DNA from: Capsulimonadaceae bacterium
Lineage (GTDB): Bacteria; Armatimonadota; Armatimonadia; Armatimonadales; Capsulimonadaceae
Length of the DNA stretch: 64,000 bases
Reading direction: 5' to 3'
Assembly: GCA_031292625.1 (NCBI GenBank)
Contig: JARLGU010000065.1
Location: 26,849 to 90,848 of the forward strand
In this document: piece after piece, positions 34,709 to 43,807 of the stretch
Layout: every line of letters begins with the position of its first letter
Position numbering within the stretch: the stretch's first letter is position 1
Program-made: the position numbers and the translations under genes
The notes under the pieces: generated by a model
The model's input: only the letters and a program-made list of their open reading frames with translations
What the model was told of the DNA's origin: nothing
The model's database searches: none

Positions 34709-35968
34709 ATGATTGCTGAAACTCTCTCCGTCGGAACCGAGCTTCTCCTCGGCCAAATCACCGACACAAACGCCGTCTACCTTGCGAAGACCCTCTCTTC
34801 GATCGGAATCGGAATCTACTATCGCACAACGGTCGGCGACAACGAAACCAGGCTCCGCCAAACACTCAAAACCGCACTCGAGCGCTCCGACGTCATCATT
34901 ACCATCGGAGGCCTCGGGCCTACCATGGACGATATTACGAAAGAGGTCGTCTGCGACACGATGGGCGCGACGCTCGTCGAAGAACCCGATGTGCGCGCCA
35001 AGCTCGAAGCCCTGATGGTCTCACGAGGAATCGCTCCGACGAACAGCTTCTATAAGCAAGCACTCGTCCCAGCCGCCGCCGATGGACAGCCGGTCCCCAA
35101 TCCCAACGGAACCGCGCCAGGCGTCATCGTCGAAAAGAATGGGAAGATCGCCATTTGCCTCCCTGGACCGCCCAATGAGTTTATCCCGATGGTCGAGCAA
35201 ACCGTCGTCCCGTTTCTCTCTAGCCGCAATTCCGGTCAAACCGCCGTCATAAAATCCAAAACGCTCCGAATCATCGGCATCGGCGAAAGCCGGGTCGAGG
35301 AAATGGTCCACGACCTCCTGCTCAGCGACAATCCTACCGTCGCGCCCTACGCCAAACTTGGCGAGTGTCATCTGCGAATCACCGCGCGCGCCGAAACCGG
35401 CGAAAAGGCGGACGCACTCATTGCCCCGCGAGAGGCCGCCCTGCGCGCGCGCCTCGGCGATGCCGTCTACGGAGTCGACGACGAAGCCCTCGAACACTCC
35501 GTCGTCGAGCTTCTCAAGAAGCACAAACTGACCATCGCCACTGCGGAATCTTGCACAGGAGGGCTGCTCGCTAGACGAATTACGTCGATCGCCGGCGCAT
35601 CCAACGTATTCCGCACCGGCATCGTGTCCTACTCAAACGACGCCAAGCAAAGCCTCCTGGATGTTCAAGCCGACACCCTCAAAAAGTTCGGCGCAGTCGC
35701 CGCTGAAACCGCGCGCGAGATGGCCACCGGCGTTCGCGAACTGGATGCCGCCGATATCGGAGTCGCGGTCACCGGGATCGCGGGCCCCGACGGAGGAACG
35801 CCCGAAAAGCCAGTCGGTCTCGTCTACATCTGCGTCGTTTCCGGTGATGACGAACCGCGCGTCGAGCGATTTCTCTACCCCGGAAGCCGCACCGACATCA
35901 CGCAAAGAGCCTCCCAAAATGCGCTTGCCCTGGTTCGAAATATTGTACTAAAGGCCGCCATTAGATAG
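34709..35968 (+). CDS. cinA: CinA family protein (NMN deamidase / competence-damage)
   Basis: The 419-residue, two-domain protein has an N-terminal MoCF-like domain (AETLSVGTELLLGQITDTNA, TIGGLGPTMDDITKEVV) and a C-terminal NMN deamidase domain (TIATAESCTGGLLARRITS, VAVTGIAGPDGGTPEKPVG). It recycles NMN to nicotinate mononucleotide and is often co-located with recA, as here. About 80 bases separate it from parB; thpR and recA follow on the same strand. Confidence 0.95.
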   Translation: MIAETLSVGTELLLGQITDTNAVYLAKTLSSIGIGIYYRTTVGDNETRLRQTLKTALERSDVIITIGGLGPTMDDITKEVVCDTMGATLVEEPDVRAKLEALMVSRGIAPTNSFYKQALVPAAADGQPVPNPNGTAPGVIVEKNGKIAICLPGPPNEFIPMVEQTVVPFLSSRNSGQTAVIKSKTLRIIGIGESRVEEMVHDLLLSDNPTVAPYAKLGECHLRITARAETGEKADALIAPREAALRARLGDAVYGVDDEALEHSVVELLKKHKLTIATAESCTGGLLARRITSIAGASNVFRTGIVSYSNDAKQSLLDVQADTLKKFGAVAAETAREMATGVRELDAADIGVAVTGIAGPDGGTPEKPVGLVYICVVSGDDEPRVERFLYPGSRTDITQRASQNALALVRNIVLKAAIR

Positions 35969-36098
35969 CAACAAGGCATAATATCTAAGAAACATAATCT
36001 CGCCAAGCGACTCGATTCCGGATTTCCAAACAAGCGATGAGTACGTGTTTTGAAGCAATAAATCAACCGAGTGATCTGCAACAGAGTACACGGCGAAC

Positions 36099-36692
36099 AT
36101 GAACACCTTCTTCGCAATCGAACTTAACCAGGACGCCAGGATCTCCGTCGCAGCGGCCTCTCGTGACTGGGCGGCCGCCGCGGGACGACGTCCAGACCTT
36201 CGCTGGGCGGCACCGGAAGACTATCATGTCACGCTCAAGTTCCTTGGAGATCAAGAACTGGGCAGCCTCGGTCCGCTCATACAGGCAGCGACGGCCATCG
36301 CAGGGAAAACCAGACCTTTCCCGGTCTCGTCAGCGCCAGCGGGCGCGTTCCCGGCACTCTCCAGTCCCGTTGTCCTCTGGGCAGGCGTCGGTAACAGCCC
36401 GAATCTATCGACCCTTTCCAGGCGCCTCGACCGCCAGGCGGCGCTCGCCGGGATCCGTCCCGACGGCCGGCGCTACGAACCACACATTACCCTTGCAAGG
36501 CTAAAGGGAGCTCCTGTACCGGCCCCGCCCAACGGCCCGCACTTTAGCCCATTCGTCGTAAATCGCTTCGTATTAATGCAGACCATACCACGGGGATCCG
36601 TACGATCGGAAACCAATTCAAGGTATACTATCGTACAGACGTTCCCATTTTGTAAAGCGGCGCCGGCGGCGCGTGTGAAGAGAGAGGATTAG
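36099..36692 (+). CDS. thpR: RNA 2',3'-cyclic phosphodiesterase (LigT/ThpR)
   Basis: The 197-residue protein has both HxT/S-type catalytic motifs of the 2H phosphoesterase family: DYHVTLKFLGD (about residue 47) and YEPHITLARL (about residue 128). Opens NTFFAIELNQDAR as the family does. It hydrolyses 2',3'-cyclic phosphate ends of RNA. It lies three bases before recA, a common arrangement (cinA-thpR-recA). Confidence 0.92.
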   Translation: MNTFFAIELNQDARISVAAASRDWAAAAGRRPDLRWAAPEDYHVTLKFLGDQELGSLGPLIQAATAIAGKTRPFPVSSAPAGAFPALSSPVVLWAGVGNSPNLSTLSRRLDRQAALAGIRPDGRRYEPHITLARLKGAPVPAPPNGPHFSPFVVNRFVLMQTIPRGSVRSETNSRYTIVQTFPFCKAAPAARVKRED

Positions 36693-36695
36693 AAA

Positions 36696-37706
36696 GTGGA
36701 TAAAGAAAAAGCACTGGATTTGGCGCTCAGCCAGATTGAGAAGCAGTTCGGCAAAGGCTCAATCATGCGCCTGGGACAAACCCCGCGCATGTCGGTCGAG
36801 TCAATATCGACCGGCTCCCTTGCGCTCGACATTGCGTTGGGAGTAGGCGGCATTCCAAAGGCCAGAATTACCGAGATCCACGGCGCGGAGTCCTCGGGTA
36901 AGACGACCATCGCCTATCACATTATTGCCGAGGCCCAAAAGAAGGGCGGCATCGCCGCGTTTATCGACGCCGAGCACTCCGTCGATCCCGAATACGCGCG
37001 CAACCTTGGCGTCGATATCGACGCGCTTCTCATCTCACAGCCGGCAACCGGCGAAGAAGCCCTGGAAATCATGGACGCGCTCATCCGCTCGGGCGCTGTC
37101 GATGTCGTCGTGCTCGACTCGGTTGCCGCCCTCGTGCCCAAATCCGAGATCGAGGGCGAAATGGGCGACTCATTTGTCGGCCTACAAGCTCGCCTGATGT
37201 CGCAGGCCATGCGCAAACTGAACGGCTCCATCTCAAAGACGAACACGGCAGCGGTCTTCATCAACCAGATCCGCGAAAAAATCGGCGTCATGTTCGGCAA
37301 TCCCGAAACGACTCCCGGCGGACGTGCACTCAAGTTCTATTCTTCGGTCATGCTCGATGTCCGGCGCGTCGAAACCCTCAAGCAAGGCAACGACATGGTC
37401 GGCAACCGCGTGAAGGTCAAGGTCGTGAAAAACAAGGTCGCGCCGCCGTTCCGCGTGGCTGAATTCGACATCATGTTCGGCAAGGGAATTTCGCGCTCCG
37501 GCAGCATTGTCGATATTGGCGTTGAAATGGAGTTCATAAACAAATCCGGCTCGTGGTTCACCTACGGCGATCTAAGAATCGGGCAGGGCCGCGAAAACGC
37601 CAAGCAATACCTGGAAGATCATCCCGAGCTCATGCAGGAGATCGAGGACAAGATCCGCAACGACAAGTCCGCGGCCGAGATCCTCACGGTTGGCGCCACC
37701 GAGTAG
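36696..37706 (+). CDS. recA: Recombinase A
   Basis: A 336-residue RecA with Walker [16 protein letters not shown], Walker B-like [12 protein letters not shown], and the ssDNA-binding loop [22 protein letters not shown]. The C-terminal LTVGATE ends slightly shorter than E. coli RecA. It starts with GTG three bases after the thpR stop. It catalyses strand exchange in repair and activates the SOS response. No LexA box was recognised here. recX follows. Confidence 0.98.
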   Translation: MDKEKALDLALSQIEKQFGKGSIMRLGQTPRMSVESISTGSLALDIALGVGGIPKARITEIHGAESSGKTTIAYHIIAEAQKKGGIAAFIDAEHSVDPEYARNLGVDIDALLISQPATGEEALEIMDALIRSGAVDVVVLDSVAALVPKSEIEGEMGDSFVGLQARLMSQAMRKLNGSISKTNTAAVFINQIREKIGVMFGNPETTPGGRALKFYSSVMLDVRRVETLKQGNDMVGNRVKVKVVKNKVAPPFRVAEFDIMFGKGISRSGSIVDIGVEMEFINKSGSWFTYGDLRIGQGRENAKQYLEDHPELMQEIEDKIRNDKSAAEILTVGATE

Positions 37707-37780
37707 GGCGGGGTAAGCTTCCCGCAACCTTTGCGAGGATTGCCGGCCGGCGGCATTCACGCGACAGAGCGAAAGACCTA

Positions 37781-38440
37781 ATGCCAACGATCACCGCAGT
37801 CGAGCCGCAACGTCGTAAGGGCCGCTTCAACATCTACGTCGATGGCAATTTCGTCATCGGGGTGGGGGAGGCGGTCATCGTTCGCCTGGGTTTGCGAACG
37901 GGCACAAATGCGGCATCCGAAGAGCTTGCCAGAATCGCCCGGGAGGAAGAGCTGCAAAACGCGGTCGCGGCGGCCGTTCGTTTGCTGGAAAGTCGGCCGC
38001 GCGCCGTTCGTGAGATAAAGGACCGGCTCTATACGAAGGGTTTCGAGCAGGATATTGTCGACGAAACCATCAATAAGTTAACGACGCTCGGCTACCTCAA
38101 CGATGCGCAATTCGCGCAGTCGTGGGTTGAAAGCCGCTCGCGATCGCGCCCAGGCGGCATCCGGAAGCGCCGCTCCGAGCTTATCGCGAAAGGAATCGCC
38201 CGCGACGACATCGACAGCGCAGTGGCTCCGATCAGCGAAGACGATGAAATCGCAATGGCCAGGCAGGCAGCAACGAAAATTCTTCCTAGCCCATCGACCA
38301 ACAGCGCCGAGCGCCGGAAGCAGTTCATCCGGCTGACGTCCGCGCTGCAGAGACGCGGTTTTGGTTGGTCCGTGATCAAGGAAGTCTTGAAAACGCTCGG
38401 AGAAAGCGAAATCGACGAAGGAACTGACGACAATGATTGA
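37781..38440 (+). CDS. recX: Regulatory protein RecX
   Basis: 219 residues with an N-terminal DUF-like beta region (VEPQRRKGRFNIYVDGNFVIGV) and helical RecX repeats (LLESRPRAVREIKDRLYTKGF, LGYLNDAQFAQSWVESRSR). RecX limits RecA filament growth. ATG at 37781 is preferred, since the longer frame overlaps recA. Its stop overlaps the next gene by eight bases. Confidence 0.9.
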   Translation: MPTITAVEPQRRKGRFNIYVDGNFVIGVGEAVIVRLGLRTGTNAASEELARIAREEELQNAVAAAVRLLESRPRAVREIKDRLYTKGFEQDIVDETINKLTTLGYLNDAQFAQSWVESRSRSRPGGIRKRRSELIAKGIARDDIDSAVAPISEDDEIAMARQAATKILPSPSTNSAERRKQFIRLTSALQRRGFGWSVIKEVLKTLGESEIDEGTDDND

Positions 38441-38852
38441 GATTCGGGAGCTCGCCCGCGACGAAATGCGGACGATTCTTCCACTAGTCGAAGCGTGGAA
38501 CGCACGCATCGCGCCCGAAGTGCTCGCCGCAAGGCTGGACGAGATGCTCGACGAAGGCTACCGCTGTATCGCCGCGTACGATGGCGCGGAACTCGTTGGC
38601 GTCGGCGGCTTTTGGATCGCTTGCCGCTTCTGGTGCGGTCGCCACATCGACCTCGACAACCTGATCGTCGACGAAAGCCGGCGCAACCAGGGCATCGGCC
38701 AACAAATGATCGCTTGGCTACATGAGGAAGGCCGCCGCGCCCATTGCGAAGTCGCCGGCCTGGACACCTACCTCGAAAACACCGCATCCCATCGCCTTTA
38801 CGAGCGCCTCGGATACGAGAAGATCGGCTACCACTATCTCAAGAAGCTATAG
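38433..38852 (+). CDS. GNAT family N-acetyltransferase
   Basis: A 139-residue GNAT protein: AAYDGAELVGVGGFW, DLDNLIVDESRRNQGIGQQM with the acetyl-CoA-binding RxxQGIG, and LENTASHRLYERLGYEKIGYHYLKKL. It transfers acetyl from acetyl-CoA to an unknown amine. It overlaps the recX stop by eight bases, so it is the last gene of cinA-thpR-recA-recX. Confidence 0.92.
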   Translation: MIEIRELARDEMRTILPLVEAWNARIAPEVLAARLDEMLDEGYRCIAAYDGAELVGVGGFWIACRFWCGRHIDLDNLIVDESRRNQGIGQQMIAWLHEEGRRAHCEVAGLDTYLENTASHRLYERLGYEKIGYHYLKKL

Positions 38853-38996
38853 GCTTCTCGCACCGCTGGCTGAAGGTTCGCTGGATCCGGCTTCGCGCCA
38901 GGACGGCCTCGCCCTTAGGCGAAAGCGGAAGGAAGTTGGCCCCCGGTCCCGGGGATCCAAAATCCTTCGTCTTCCTCTCTGCGCCGCCAATGCCGC
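38853..38996. terminator. Convergent intergenic region with hairpins
   Basis: Between the GNAT gene (plus) and mtaB (minus). It includes TCGCC-CTTA-GGCGA and CCCCGG-TC-CCGGGG hairpins. Neither is followed by a clear T-run, so termination is only likely by position. Confidence 0.35.
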
Positions 38997-40406
38997 CTAC
39001 GACAGCCCGTATTCGGACGGCAGCCACGGTTCGTCTTTCAGCTCAACCTTCATCTCGGCGACGAACTCGTCCTCGGCCTCGGGCAGTTCGTTGACCGTTC
39101 GCTCGAGCTTGTCGAGCCATGCCGCCTCGCGCGTCTCGATCGACACCTCGCCGGCGGATTTCGCACGGCGAAGCTCTTGCACGGTCGCCAACACCGCACG
39201 GCGGGTACGTAGGTAGGGCGTCTTCTCCGCGACAATCTCCGCGGATAGCTTCAGAACTACGTCAGGCCGCAGAACGTGCGCCTGCGGATCCAGGGACGCA
39301 TCTGAGTCTGCGAGCCAGTCCCGGAGCGTACCTGCGCCGCCAGAGTTCGCCGCAGCGCGCATAAGCCGGCAATCGTACACAAGTTGCTCGAGGCTGACAA
39401 CCGGCGCGGAAGCACTTAGCAAACGCACATTTTGAACCGACTCGTTCGACCAGCAGTCGCAGACCGCCTGAGAGATGTTGCCGACCGGACTGAGGTGCGC
39501 GCAAGCCGCCGAGCGACCTTCCATCGAAATCGGCACGCCCGCGATCGCCTTCATGTATGGCCCTTCGTACGCACAGTCCTTGCTTGGTCCAACCGCGCCC
39601 ATCTCGTAGGCAACAAGGCTGCGCGGCACGGATGCAACGCGAACGACCGCGGCGAAAACGCGCGGCAACAATTTTTGCTCCGCTAGAACCATCGCCGTGT
39701 TCGCGTAGCCGCATGCGGAGTCGCCAGCTGGAACAACGCCGTTTTCGTTGCACGCCGCGACGATCTCGCCCCACAGGAAGCGCATATCGCGCGGTGCGAG
39801 AACGCCCAACGCGAACAATAGCGTCCGCAGGTCGCCGTTCATCAAAGCCGTGTCGCAGATCTCCTTGCCGCCAGTCGACTCTATCGACAGGAAATCCGCG
39901 CCCACAGTACCCGCCTTGCGGAAAAACTCGACCATGCCCTCTAAATAGATGCCCGACCGCATAATCGGCGGACGGCCAATGTGGTCGCGCGAGTCGTTGG
40001 GAGTCAGCCGCAGCGCCGTTTTGATCCCATACTTGTCGTTCGTCTTGTGAAGAGCCTCGCTGAGGATCTTTGCGATCTCCAGTCCCCAGGCCGGGCGAAT
40101 GGTCATCGGAGGCAGCGTCTCGAACTCGACGAGCAGGGAGGGTGTACCGATGCTCACTGCGCGTTCGCACACGGCGCCGATCATCTCCACGTACTGATCG
40201 CGAACTTCGGGCCAGTTAGCATCGATAATATCGATTGGCGGCAGCGTGAAGTTCAGTTCAGGCACAACCTCTCCGCCCCCAATGACCAGCCCGCGACCGG
40301 CGGAAACGGGGTAGGGCGCCTTCCCGAACACAAAGTCGTCAAGCCCGCTAATCGCTAACATGGTAAAAGATCGCTCTTCATATTTTTTTAACAGTGTATT
40401 TGCCAT
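38997..40406 (-). CDS. mtaB: Methanol:corrinoid methyltransferase MtaB-like
   Basis: The 469-residue protein reads closely like MtaB, the zinc enzyme of methanogens and acetogens that moves the methyl of methanol to a corrinoid protein. The opening FVFGKAPYPVSAGRGLVIGG and DFLSIESTGGKE, AGDSACGYANTAMV, VAYEMGAVGPSKDCAYE, and CAHLSPVGN are family signatures. Candidate zinc ligands, matching the Glu and two Cys known for MtaB, are Glu176, Cys232 and Cys278. It is the last gene of mtaC-mtaA-mtaB, transcribed to the left. Start at 40406 or at the ATG at 40361 are both possible. Substrate could also be another methylated compound. Confidence 0.88.
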   Translation of the reverse strand: MANTLLKKYEERSFTMLAISGLDDFVFGKAPYPVSAGRGLVIGGGEVVPELNFTLPPIDIIDANWPEVRDQYVEMIGAVCERAVSIGTPSLLVEFETLPPMTIRPAWGLEIAKILSEALHKTNDKYGIKTALRLTPNDSRDHIGRPPIMRSGIYLEGMVEFFRKAGTVGADFLSIESTGGKEICDTALMNGDLRTLLFALGVLAPRDMRFLWGEIVAACNENGVVPAGDSACGYANTAMVLAEQKLLPRVFAAVVRVASVPRSLVAYEMGAVGPSKDCAYEGPYMKAIAGVPISMEGRSAACAHLSPVGNISQAVCDCWSNESVQNVRLLSASAPVVSLEQLVYDCRLMRAAANSGGAGTLRDWLADSDASLDPQAHVLRPDVVLKLSAEIVAEKTPYLRTRRAVLATVQELRRAKSAGEVSIETREAAWLDKLERTVNELPEAEDEFVAEMKVELKDEPWLPSEYGLS

Positions 40407-40478
40407 AATGACAATTTAATCCCCCTATTTCGCCTGCCAATCGTTTTATTCGAAACGCCTCGCCGGCGAAGGCCTTTT

Positions 40479-41537
40479 TCAAGCCTTCACCGACAAAAAC
40501 GCCTCGGTCTTCGCGAGAATCGCATCCATTGATCCGGGTACGGCGAGAATATCGCACTCGCTTCCAAGAATATACGGATGCTCCGCCGCCTTCATCTTGG
40601 CGAGAAGCTCCCGCGTCATATTGCACACAACTTCGACGGGTGTTTCGGAATCCGAATAGAACTTCTTTGTCGGAAGATTTCCGTAAAGAACCGTCGAGTT
40701 CGGTACGAGATTTGCGTCCTCCCACAAGCAACGCGAGCTCCCTAAGCTCATAATGGCTGGATCGAGCCTCGTAAACTCCCGCACCATCTGATCGGTCAGC
40801 TCTCCGCAGTCGTGGAAGACGAGATCCACGTCCGCAGAGCGGAGAATCGCCGCCAATCGCAGGTTCGGCGCCATAACGTAGCGTTCGAACACGTCTCCTC
40901 CAGCATTGATCTGCTTTGGCGAAATGAACGCCACGTTGGCCGCCGGCTCGCACACGAAGATCGCCTTCGCGCCGGCGCTTATCTGGAGCGCCAGCGAACG
41001 CGCTATCAGGGCCTCCGCGAGCGCGAGACACTGCTCGACGAGCTTAACCTCGTCATCCTCATCGCTCGTAACACCCGAACCGGCCATGTAGATTGGCGTA
41101 ATCGGGTCGGAGATCAGTTTGGTCATGAGCGAAAATGGCCCGATGCTCATTCCGACAGGCACGAGATCGGTGTTCCTTGCAACAAACGTAAGCGCATCGC
41201 TGTTGGCAGCCATCCGCACCGTACGAACATCGCGAATGCCGTCGAGAAGCCGCTGATATTCGTCACTGCCAAGCGGCTCGTGAAAGTGGTAAGTTGCCGC
41301 TTCGTCGGAAGAGCCTCCTAGAGTCGTGACCAGCGCCTCTTTCTCTACGGTAAGATCCATCAGCGGAAACGCGAGCGGCGTTTGATAACGTCGCGCAGCC
41401 TCGGCGACTACTTGCCCCAACCTCGCGCCGTCGCGCAAAATCGCCGCGCGATCGGTCTTGTGGTGAAGAACCAGATCGGTTCCAACCGGCATTCTCAGGC
41501 CGGAAGCGGCCAAATCCGTGTAATACGTTCGTTTCAA
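40479..41537 (-). CDS. mtaA: MtaA/URO-D family corrinoid methyltransferase
   Basis: A 352-residue protein of the URO-D family with the methyltransferase zinc motif: HDC (His242, Cys244) and Cys328 in LGSECDIL, an HxC-Xn-C pattern. It takes the methyl group from the methylated corrinoid protein and passes it to a thiol or other acceptor; coenzyme M is the acceptor in methanogens but is unlikely to be available here, so tetrahydrofolate or another thiol is possible. It lies between mtaC and mtaB on the same strand. Confidence 0.82.
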   Translation of the reverse strand: MKRTYYTDLAASGLRMPVGTDLVLHHKTDRAAILRDGARLGQVVAEAARRYQTPLAFPLMDLTVEKEALVTTLGGSSDEAATYHFHEPLGSDEYQRLLDGIRDVRTVRMAANSDALTFVARNTDLVPVGMSIGPFSLMTKLISDPITPIYMAGSGVTSDEDDEVKLVEQCLALAEALIARSLALQISAGAKAIFVCEPAANVAFISPKQINAGGDVFERYVMAPNLRLAAILRSADVDLVFHDCGELTDQMVREFTRLDPAIMSLGSSRCLWEDANLVPNSTVLYGNLPTKKFYSDSETPVEVVCNMTRELLAKMKAAEHPYILGSECDILAVPGSMDAILAKTEAFLSVKA

Positions 41538-41662
41538 AATAGCCCCATTTCAGAAGACATCGCCTGATTTCCAACATGCGACGCCTGAATAATCGCCTAT
41601 TAAACAGCAATTATAACAATAACATCAAATGTAAATTAATTGATTGACAGTTTCGGCGGATC

Positions 41663-41689
41663 GGGGAGAGACGATACGCGTCTCTCCCC
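41663..41689 (-). terminator. Hairpin between mtaC and mtaA
   Basis: GGGGAGAGACG-ATACG-CGTCTCTCCCC is a perfect 11-pair stem just past the mtaC stop. No T-run follows on the minus strand. It may stabilise the mtaC message or partly terminate, allowing more corrinoid protein than enzymes. The rest of the gap (41538-41662) is AT-rich with no gene. Confidence 0.5.
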
Positions 41690-41700
41690 TTCCGCGCGGC

Positions 41701-42336
41701 TCAATTGGCCACGAGAGTTCGCGCCAATCGCACGGCGCCGCTCGCGTTGTCGCTAAAGCCATCGGCCCCGATTTCATCCGCGAAATCCTGCGTCACCGGC
41801 GCGCCGCCGACCATGATCTTGACCTTATCGCGAATCCCGGCCTCGGAGAACGCAGCGATCGCGGCCTTCATGGACGGCATGGTAGTCGTCAGAAGGGCAG
41901 ACATTGCGACAATATTCGCTCCCTGCTCTTTGACCGCGGCGATAAACTTCTCGACGGGAACATCGACTCCCAGGTCGACGATTTCAAATCCGCCGCCCTC
42001 GAGCATTGCCAGAACCAGATTCTTGCCGATGTCGTGCAGATCGCCCTTAACGGTTCCGATCGCGACCTTGCCGGCCGATTTGGCGCCGCTATCGGCGAGG
42101 AGGGGACGAATGAACTCAAGAGCGCCCTTCATTGCGCGCGCTGCAAGCAGGAGTTCAGGAACGAAATACTCGTGCGTCTCAAAACGGCGGCCGACTTCAT
42201 CCATTGCCGGAACCATCTGTTCGTCAAGAAGCTGCTGCGGAGGAACGCCCGCGGCAAGCGCTTCCTGCGTAACTGCCTTGGCGGTGCGAACATCGCCGGT
42301 AAGAACCGCCTGATAGAGAGGGTGTGTGTTGCTCAT
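41701..42336 (-). CDS. mtaC: Methyl-accepting corrinoid protein MtaC-like
   Basis: A 211-residue corrinoid protein: an N-terminal helical cap (about 5-85: LYQAVLTGDVRTAKAVTQEAL, GRRFETHEYFVPELLLAAR) and a B12-binding Rossmann-like domain (about 88-211) with GDLHDIGKN. Asp99-x-His101-xx-Gly104 is the base-off/His-on signature; His101 should ligate cobalt. IMVGGAPVTQDFADEIGADG closes the domain. It carries methyl groups between MtaB and MtaA. ATG at 42336 begins MSNTHPLYQ; the longer frame to 42432 is not needed. Confidence 0.92.
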   Translation of the reverse strand: MSNTHPLYQAVLTGDVRTAKAVTQEALAAGVPPQQLLDEQMVPAMDEVGRRFETHEYFVPELLLAARAMKGALEFIRPLLADSGAKSAGKVAIGTVKGDLHDIGKNLVLAMLEGGGFEIVDLGVDVPVEKFIAAVKEQGANIVAMSALLTTTMPSMKAAIAAFSEAGIRDKVKIMVGGAPVTQDFADEIGADGFSDNASGAVRLARTLVAN

Positions 42337-42552
42337 ATTAGACCACCTGTCCAACAAAATTCGGATTTCTGACGTCAACGATAATGCATGTCGCCTAATT
42401 GACGCAGGCCTTACGATTGGCTGACAGATCAATTATAGAGCAACAGCTGCCATCTCCGCAATAAACGGAATTAGCTTTTTCGCCACAAAGAATATCAATT
42501 TCCCGTATCTAGCGACCAGGCTTGGCAATTCATCGGCAAGGCGAACTCGCGC

Positions 42553-43206
42553 TTAAAACCGGCGACGCTTGGCTCTGCCGGCTTTCTTTTCGGCGGGCCG
42601 TTTCGACGGCGACGGAGGCTCATTGGCAATTCCATCTGCCTGCAACTTCGCCGCCCACTCCGAGGCGCTCTTGCGCTGCAGGACGAACTCGCGCGCCTTG
42701 GCGGCCTTTTCGGGCTTCCCGATGCGCGCCAGCGCCTTGGAGAGCCAATAATGCGCTTCTCCAGTCCCATCCAGAAAATGCTGTCCCGACTGATTGAACG
42801 ATTCAAGGACGTTAGCGACCGATGCCCAATCGGCGCGTTCAGCAAATTCCCGCGCGTATTGGATGAGACTTCGATTGATCGTCCCGATCCCGAACCAGAA
42901 AGCGGTCATGACGACGGCGGCGCTCAGCGCATCCAATACGACGCTCGCCGGAGACGTAAAAACCCTGTTGAGATCGCTTCCAGTATGCTGGGGATAGAGC
43001 GCCATTGGCGTTGCGGACGCCGAGTGCGACCAGCCAAATGCAACGGGAAGCAGATGAGCCATGGTGGTCTGAAGCGGAATGAGGGCGATCGGAAACCCGA
43101 GCAACAGTAGGGTGATGATTGCTCCATATTTGAGGAAAAGCTTGCGAAGGCGGCTGTCTACTTCGGCGATATTGGCGGGAGGCGGAAGAGGTTTTTGATT
43201 TGGCAT
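42553..43206 (-). CDS. Membrane protein with basic C-terminal tail, unknown function
   Basis: The 217-residue protein has two hydrophobic segments (IITLLLLGFPIALIPLQTTM about 30-50, VVLDALSAAVVMTAFWFGIG about 88-107), a TPR-like helical region (about 115-185), and a lysine/arginine-rich tail. No recognised family. It begins MPNQKPLPPP and stands alone between mtaC and cspA on the minus strand. Confidence 0.6.
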   Translation of the reverse strand: MPNQKPLPPPANIAEVDSRLRKLFLKYGAIITLLLLGFPIALIPLQTTMAHLLPVAFGWSHSASATPMALYPQHTGSDLNRVFTSPASVVLDALSAAVVMTAFWFGIGTINRSLIQYAREFAERADWASVANVLESFNQSGQHFLDGTGEAHYWLSKALARIGKPEKAAKAREFVLQRKSASEWAAKLQADGIANEPPSPSKRPAEKKAGRAKRRRF

Positions 43207-43294
43207 GAGATACGTTATACGCTGAAACGCCCCGAAACCAGTGGGGCTGCGGGGCGATCACAAACAAATTGTGCAAATATTACAACCGGATAAA

Positions 43295-43519
43295 CTACTC
43301 CTCGACCGTTTGCGCCGTACCGACAAGCGCAACATGCGAGGCCTGGGGGCCTTTAACGCCCTCCTCAATTTCAAATTCGACATCCTGTCCCTCGGAAAGC
43401 GTTTTAAATCCCTCAGCTTGAATGGCGGAGTAGTGCACGAACACATCCTTGCGACCGTTCACTTCAATGAAGCCATAGCCCTTTGCATCGCTGAACCACT
43501 TAACCTTGCCTTGTAACAT
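43295..43519 (-). CDS. Cold shock protein (CspA family)
   Basis: The 74-residue cold-shock-domain protein shows [19 protein letters not shown] and DVFVHYSAI, the RNP1 and RNP2 motifs that bind single-stranded nucleic acid. ATG at 43519 is used; a longer frame to 43546 adds nine residues. GAGG lies upstream. A long 5' leader of about 150-200 bases with a CGCAGC-CA-GCTGCG hairpin is typical for csp genes and may control translation. Confidence 0.95.
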   Translation of the reverse strand: MLQGKVKWFSDAKGYGFIEVNGRKDVFVHYSAIQAEGFKTLSEGQDVEFEIEEGVKGPQASHVALVGTAQTVEE

Positions 43520-43546
43520 GATCTTACATTGGTAACCTCCCCTCAT

Positions 43547-43807
43547 CGTTCTTGCGGCGGCCCCTCTCTTTTCGAGGCCAAAATCCGCAGCTGGCTGCGT
43601 AATTCGTTCACAAGTGGACTTTATTGACGAAGCAAGCGCCCTGATTGTAACACACTATCGTTTGCCTGTCAAATGTCCGAGTCAAAATAGTGCCAAATAG
43701 TCTCAAGATGGCAATAAATCGAATCATTATGGCTATTTTCTCGTTCATAATAAGATTTACAGATCCACATATCTAGATAATTAATTGGTACAAATCGCTA
43801 TGAGAAT
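43547..43807. other. Intergenic region between cspA and recF
   Basis: The half next to cspA is its likely leader and promoter. The half next to the recF stop (about 43680-43800) is markedly AT-rich and holds no recognised gene. It includes AGATCCACA, weakly like a DnaA box. Confidence 0.4.

Noticed and set aside
43680..43800. AT-rich gap between cspA and recF as the origin
   Set aside because: Only one weak DnaA-box-like word (AGATCCACA) is present; the heptamer array upstream of recF is a better candidate.
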